64,000 bases of DNA, taken from contig CAJTVB010000005.1 of the NCBI GenBank assembly GCA_910579755.1, forward strand, positions 1 through 64,000. The letters run 5' to 3'. Under the pieces are notes generated by a model. That model was given only the letters and a program-made list of their open reading frames with translations. It was not told where the DNA came from and made no database searches. Positions 60,439 to 64,000 of the stretch are shown here, piece by piece. Positions within the stretch are counted from its first letter, which is position 1, and each line of letters opens with the position of its first letter. The stretch comes from an uncultured Acetatifactor sp. (GTDB lineage Bacteria > Bacillota > Clostridia > Lachnospirales > Lachnospiraceae). A program made the translations under genes and the position numbers.

Positions 60439-63152
60439 ACGAAATCTTTTTGAAAATCGTCAACATGAGCATATCAGCAAGCTGGCTTGTCCTGGCTGTT
60501 CTGCTGCTCCGGTTCGTATTTAAGAAAGCGCCCAGGTGGATCAATGTTCTGCTCTGGGGTATCGTAGCGGTGCGGCTGCTTTTCCCGTTCTCCATCGAGA
60601 GCGCGCTGAGCCTGATTCCCAGTGCAGAAACAATAAGCCCAAGTTTCATAACGGATAAAGAACCGTCCGTTCAGACAGGTATTCCTGCTCTCAATCGTGT
60701 TATCAATCCTGTGATCGGCGGTTCTCTTGCCCCCGCTCCGGGTGCCAGTGCCAATCCGCTTCAGATTTGGATAGCTGTTCTGGGAATGGTCTGGGTGATC
60801 GGCGCAGCTGCACTTCTCCTGTTCACTGCAGTCAGCTATTGGCGCCTGCGCCGCAGCGTCCGCGAAGCTGTCCTACTGCGGGATAACATCTTTCAGAGCG
60901 AAAATGTTGGCTCTCCCTTTGTGCTGGGTGTCATCAGGCCGAAAATATATCTTCCTTATAGACTGGACGGGCAGGAGCTGGATCATGTGGTTGCCCATGA
61001 ACAGGTCCACATTCGCCGCAGAGATCACTGGTGGAAACCCCTTGGCTTCCTCCTGCTGACAATTCATTGGTTCAATCCTCTGATGTGGCTGGCCTATGTA
61101 CTGTTGTGCCGTGACATTGAACTTGCATGTGATGAAAAAGTCATAAAGGAGCTTGACAACGGGCAAAGGGCTGATTATACCCAGACACTTGTTGCCTGCA
61201 GTGTCAGCCGCCCCATGATAGCCGCCTGTCCTCTGGCCTTTGGCGAGGTTGGTGTAAAGGAACGCGTGAAGTCCGTGATGAGCTATAAGAAACCCGCTTT
61301 TTGGATCATCGTTGCGGCTGTCATTGCGTGTGTGGTCGTTGCAGTCTGTTTTCTGACCAATCCGGTCCGCTTTCGGTTCGACGAAACAAGCCACACCATC
61401 GTTTCTGCCAGCTATTTCGATTTCAGAGCTGATGAGGATCCACCTGCTGCTGAAATGAATTCTGCACAGCTCAGTGAACTGAGCTCCCGGCTGGCGGAGG
61501 TAAAAAATACCAGGGGCAGCGATAAATATGCCGGATTAACGCCGGGATACCAAATCAGCGCTCTTCTGCAGGATGGCACATACATCCGAATCAGCGGGTA
61601 CTCATTAGCTGATAAGGATATGGTTGATATTGAGTGGAACGGTGAACGGTATGAGGTAAATGACAGCGATTTCCGGAACTATTTGAGCCGGGTCTGCGAA
61701 GGCAAAGATATTCCTGCTTCTGGCGGCGCAGTAGCCGAAAAAACATATGTCTATGAAAACGAAGGCATCCTGGGCAGTTTTGCGATCACCCTCTATGAAG
61801 ACGGATCCTTCACTTATTCTGAGGGAATTGCAAGCAGCTATATTGGAAGAGGCGCGTGGACACAAGATGGTGATACCATTACCCTTACCGACATCGAAAC
61901 GGCCGGTTATACACGCATAAACCACTTCAGGATAGATGGTGAGGATCTTGTGTTTCTTACAGAGGATTCCTCAAATTTCATTTATATCAAGGTTCAGAAT
62001 GGCGAACGTTTTATCTGTATCGGCGAGGCGCCCCGGCCTGACAGCGGCGCAGACGTTCCGGAGGAAATCCAGACAGGCAGAAAACTGACCCTTGGCGATG
62101 TGATTGCCCTGTCAAAAAAGGGATATGATCTCTCCTGGGATGATTTTGCGGAATATTCCTGTTATGAGACAGGCTCCGGCTTATATATCCGGGTGTATGA
62201 AATAAATGAATTATTTGAACTTTGGATTGGAGGCGGCAGCCCCGGCAGCACCCCGATGTATATTTATCTGGCTTTGGCTGATGACACCGACACAAGGATC
62301 GATATTCGTGACGGAGGCGTTGAGGAATTTATTTCAAAGGATCATTCCCAAGTCCTGTTGGAGAAGGCAATTAACACTGCAATTCTTAGCAGCGATAAGC
62401 CCTCTGAGCCGGATGGGTTGTTCCGCTGTGCCAGCTTTGTTTTGCTGAAGACGGAGGAACTGTGCATCGACAGTGAACCTCCCACCCCCATGCAGGTGAC
62501 TGTTTACGGCATTGCACTGTATCAGACTTATGGCTATTCAGGGGACACCTTCTACGATGCCGGCGGCAGTCATATTCCAACTGCCATCACCTTTGAAGTG
62601 GCAGATGGCGGATATGAGATGAAGGAGTATTGGATTCCACGTGACGGCTCTTATTATGCACCGGATATTCGTGATAAGTTTCCCGACGATATTGAAGACG
62701 AAGCGCTTGATACACAGAAATATATCCTTGCCCAGATTCAGGACTGCTACGACCAGGCAATACGATATGGTGGCATTGATACGGACTCTGCCGTAGAGCA
62801 TCTGTTAGAGGTGATCGAATCCTCTCCTGCGGCATCATCCGTACCTGCCGACTATATCAATGCGCATCCCATTGAGTACCGGGAATTGACCTTCTACGGA
62901 GGTTACACACTGCGGTACATATTCTCCAGGTTTTTGGAGGGCGGACAGACCGGACTTCGCGGCCATCTGATGAGGGCTGTCTTAGACGAGCTTGTGCCGG
63001 AGGCTCAGCTTCGGCTTGATGCAGCAACCGGGCAGGAATATTTTGACCAGTGGAAAGCCGGTGCCATCCGGGTAAGCGAACAGCATGACATGGAATGGAT
63101 CAGGGAGAACCAGCCTGCCATTTATCTTCTTCTCCAGATGATCAATGAATAA
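60435..63152 (+). CDS. M56 (BlaR1-type) sensor metallopeptidase with long extracellular region
   Basis: A 905-residue membrane sensor. Residues 1-310 form the M56 peptidase: hydrophobic segments, the HEXXH motif H188-E189-Q190-V191-H192 and a fourth helix at ~285-310. Activated M56 proteins cleave BlaI-type repressors. Instead of the penicillin-binding sensor of BlaR1 the extracellular part (~310-905) has no SxxK/KTG motifs. It contains beta-rich stretches (YVYENEGILGSFAITLYEDG; GRGAWTQDGDTITLTD) resembling small lipocalin-like or DUF-type domains. The signal is unknown. Confidence 0.9.
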   Translation: MNEIFLKIVNMSISASWLVLAVLLLRFVFKKAPRWINVLLWGIVAVRLLFPFSIESALSLIPSAETISPSFITDKEPSVQTGIPALNRVINPVIGGSLAPAPGASANPLQIWIAVLGMVWVIGAAALLLFTAVSYWRLRRSVREAVLLRDNIFQSENVGSPFVLGVIRPKIYLPYRLDGQELDHVVAHEQVHIRRRDHWWKPLGFLLLTIHWFNPLMWLAYVLLCRDIELACDEKVIKELDNGQRADYTQTLVACSVSRPMIAACPLAFGEVGVKERVKSVMSYKKPAFWIIVAAVIACVVVAVCFLTNPVRFRFDETSHTIVSASYFDFRADEDPPAAEMNSAQLSELSSRLAEVKNTRGSDKYAGLTPGYQISALLQDGTYIRISGYSLADKDMVDIEWNGERYEVNDSDFRNYLSRVCEGKDIPASGGAVAEKTYVYENEGILGSFAITLYEDGSFTYSEGIASSYIGRGAWTQDGDTITLTDIETAGYTRINHFRIDGEDLVFLTEDSSNFIYIKVQNGERFICIGEAPRPDSGADVPEEIQTGRKLTLGDVIALSKKGYDLSWDDFAEYSCYETGSGLYIRVYEINELFELWIGGGSPGSTPMYIYLALADDTDTRIDIRDGGVEEFISKDHSQVLLEKAINTAILSSDKPSEPDGLFRCASFVLLKTEELCIDSEPPTPMQVTVYGIALYQTYGYSGDTFYDAGGSHIPTAITFEVADGGYEMKEYWIPRDGSYYAPDIRDKFPDDIEDEALDTQKYILAQIQDCYDQAIRYGGIDTDSAVEHLLEVIESSPAASSVPADYINAHPIEYRELTFYGGYTLRYIFSRFLEGGQTGLRGHLMRAVLDELVPEAQLRLDAATGQEYFDQWKAGAIRVSEQHDMEWIRENQPAIYLLLQMINE

Positions 63153-63246
63153 CCGGCATATGAGATTCGCCTCATTTAGAAGTCGGATAAATGCTGCAGC
63201 GGCTCCGGCCGGAGAACCCGGCCTGCTTCATCGCCGCGCAGACCTA

Positions 63247-63275
63247 TTGATTGGATGCCCGGAAAAGCGTATAAT
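63247..63275 (+). promoter_or_regulatory. Predicted sigma-A promoter for the gene at 63324
   Basis: TTGATT (63247-63252) and a perfect TATAAT (63270-63275) with a 17-base spacer. It lies in the gap after the M56 gene, which also holds a perfect 12-bp palindrome CTCCGGCCGGAG. No BlaI-type dyad is seen here. Confidence 0.7.
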
Positions 63276-63323
63276 GGTACCATGTTGGGATTCCAGGAAT
63301 CAGAAAGAAAGGATAACAAAGTC

Positions 63324-63968
63324 ATGGAACATTATATCGTATACTGGCCCCAGGATGTGGTGAACGCCCTGAAGAAAGCAAAGGACGAGGGGCCAATCAA
63401 AGTCGTTTACGGAAGCATCCACAGCCGCATGCCCTCCATCGCATCCGTCAGGAAAGGGGACATCATCTACCCTGTCAGCCTGATTAAAAATCAGTTCTAC
63501 GTGATGGCGAGGCTGCCTGTGGAGCATAAAGAGCAGGCTTTCGACTATTGCATGCGGGAGCTGGGCACACAGTACAGCGCACTGATCCCGGACGGCATTG
63601 TCATGGAGTGCAGAGATGCCGGCGGCAGGATCTACTACTGGACCGGTGACTGTGAAAGCTACCGTGACAGAGAATCCGTTCCAAAAGGAATGCAGATCAT
63701 TTCCCTCAGCGAACAGGTGGAAAAGCCTCACCAGGCGCACCAGGAACCCTTTAACTGCTGCTCGAAACATGCCGCATGGGGAACCGGGGGATCCTCCATC
63801 TGCCCCAGGCCGCTTCCGGCGGAACTTGTGCCGGAGCTGAGGTTCGGGCCTAAGGGCAAGGAGCGTCCCCTTACGTTTCGCAGGGACGGCACAGTACTTC
63901 CCAGCAGCCTCACTTCCACACGCCGCATGACTGCAGAGACGGCTGAGATATTTGAGAGGCTTTTTTAA
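63324..63968 (+). CDS. Protein of unknown function
   Basis: A 214-residue, probably cytoplasmic protein. The N-terminus (EHYIVYWPQDVVNALKKA, then VRKGDIIYPVSLIKNQFYVMARL) vaguely recalls the EVE/PUA-like folds that bind modified bases or RNA, but the match is weak. A Cys-Cys-His stretch (FNCCSKH) and a basic C-terminus follow. ATG 63324 has AAAGGATAAC upstream and its own promoter. The function is unknown; the BlaI-M56 pair upstream may be unrelated because this gene has its own promoter. Confidence 0.6.
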   Translation: MEHYIVYWPQDVVNALKKAKDEGPIKVVYGSIHSRMPSIASVRKGDIIYPVSLIKNQFYVMARLPVEHKEQAFDYCMRELGTQYSALIPDGIVMECRDAGGRIYYWTGDCESYRDRESVPKGMQIISLSEQVEKPHQAHQEPFNCCSKHAAWGTGGSSICPRPLPAELVPELRFGPKGKERPLTFRRDGTVLPSSLTSTRRMTAETAEIFERLF

Positions 63969-64000
63969 CATAGCGTCTGCAGGCTACTATACCCCTAAGA
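63969..64000. other. Window end, no feature
   Basis: Thirty-two bases after the last stop; nothing recognisable. Confidence 0.5.

Overview
The window looks like a chromosome segment of a Gram-positive gut-type clostridium, most probably Lachnospiraceae. This is inferred from the gene content (a MinCDE, MreBCD and SepF mixture, a Prp protease beside an L27 with a cleavable leader, an L21 leader RNA, a YneA-like gene divergent from lexA), from strong AGGAGG-type ribosome binding sites and from frequent TTG/GTG starts. No rRNA, tRNA or CRISPR array was seen.

Layout. 1-8.5 kb: the tail of a DDE transposase, then an envelope polysaccharide cluster: a 5'-truncated GT2 glycosyltransferase, a second GT2, a GlfT2-like galactofuranosyltransferase, UDP-galactopyranose mutase (glf), a large HAD-type protein and a membrane-anchored protein of unknown function. 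This suggests a galactofuranose-containing surface glycan. 8.6-11.4 kb: an AGCS amino-acid symporter and peptidase T. 11.5-22 kb: tRNA modification and mismatch repair (miaB, SulP transporter, mutS, mutL, miaA, a PLP enzyme of the aluminium-resistance/methionine gamma-lyase-like family), with a structured repeat-like element between mutS and mutL. 22-33 kb: a cell-shape and division run (DUF4321-like protein, radC, mreBCD, an enlarged PBP2, minCDE, rodA, mgsA, a lipoprotein DD-carboxypeptidase). 33-39.6 kb: an uncharacterised P-loop protein, a HlyD-like protein, yggS, sepF, aroB, lspA, rluD and a cytidylate-kinase-like protein. 39.6-44.2 kb: ribosome-related genes (L21 leader, rplU, prp, rpmA, obgE, yhbY, nadD, yqeK, rsfS).

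44.3-51.4 kb is visibly more AT-rich: DUF378, lexA with a divergent SOS-controlled LysM/YneA-like gene, a TtcA-like enzyme, rubrerythrin with a PerR-like box, an AI-2E family exporter, dtd and flotillin. 51.5-59.8 kb is mostly on the minus strand: a XerS-like recombinase, a GNAT acetyltransferase, an insertion-sequence graveyard (IS66-like and IS4-like fragments) that cut short an rtcB gene, a DUF1963-like protein, oligoendopeptidase F and an AAA-ATPase/PD-(D/E)XK protein. 59.9-64 kb: a BlaI-type repressor with two visible operator dyads, an M56 (BlaR1-type) sensor with an unusually long non-penicillin-binding extracellular part, and an uncharacterised gene with its own good promoter.

Most of the window is ordinary core genome. 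The parts with the most unexplained content are the M56 sensor system, the P-loop/HlyD-like pair next to sepF, the PBP2 insertion together with the altered MreB, and several RNA-level structures (before the AGCS gene, between mutS and mutL, after rubrerythrin).
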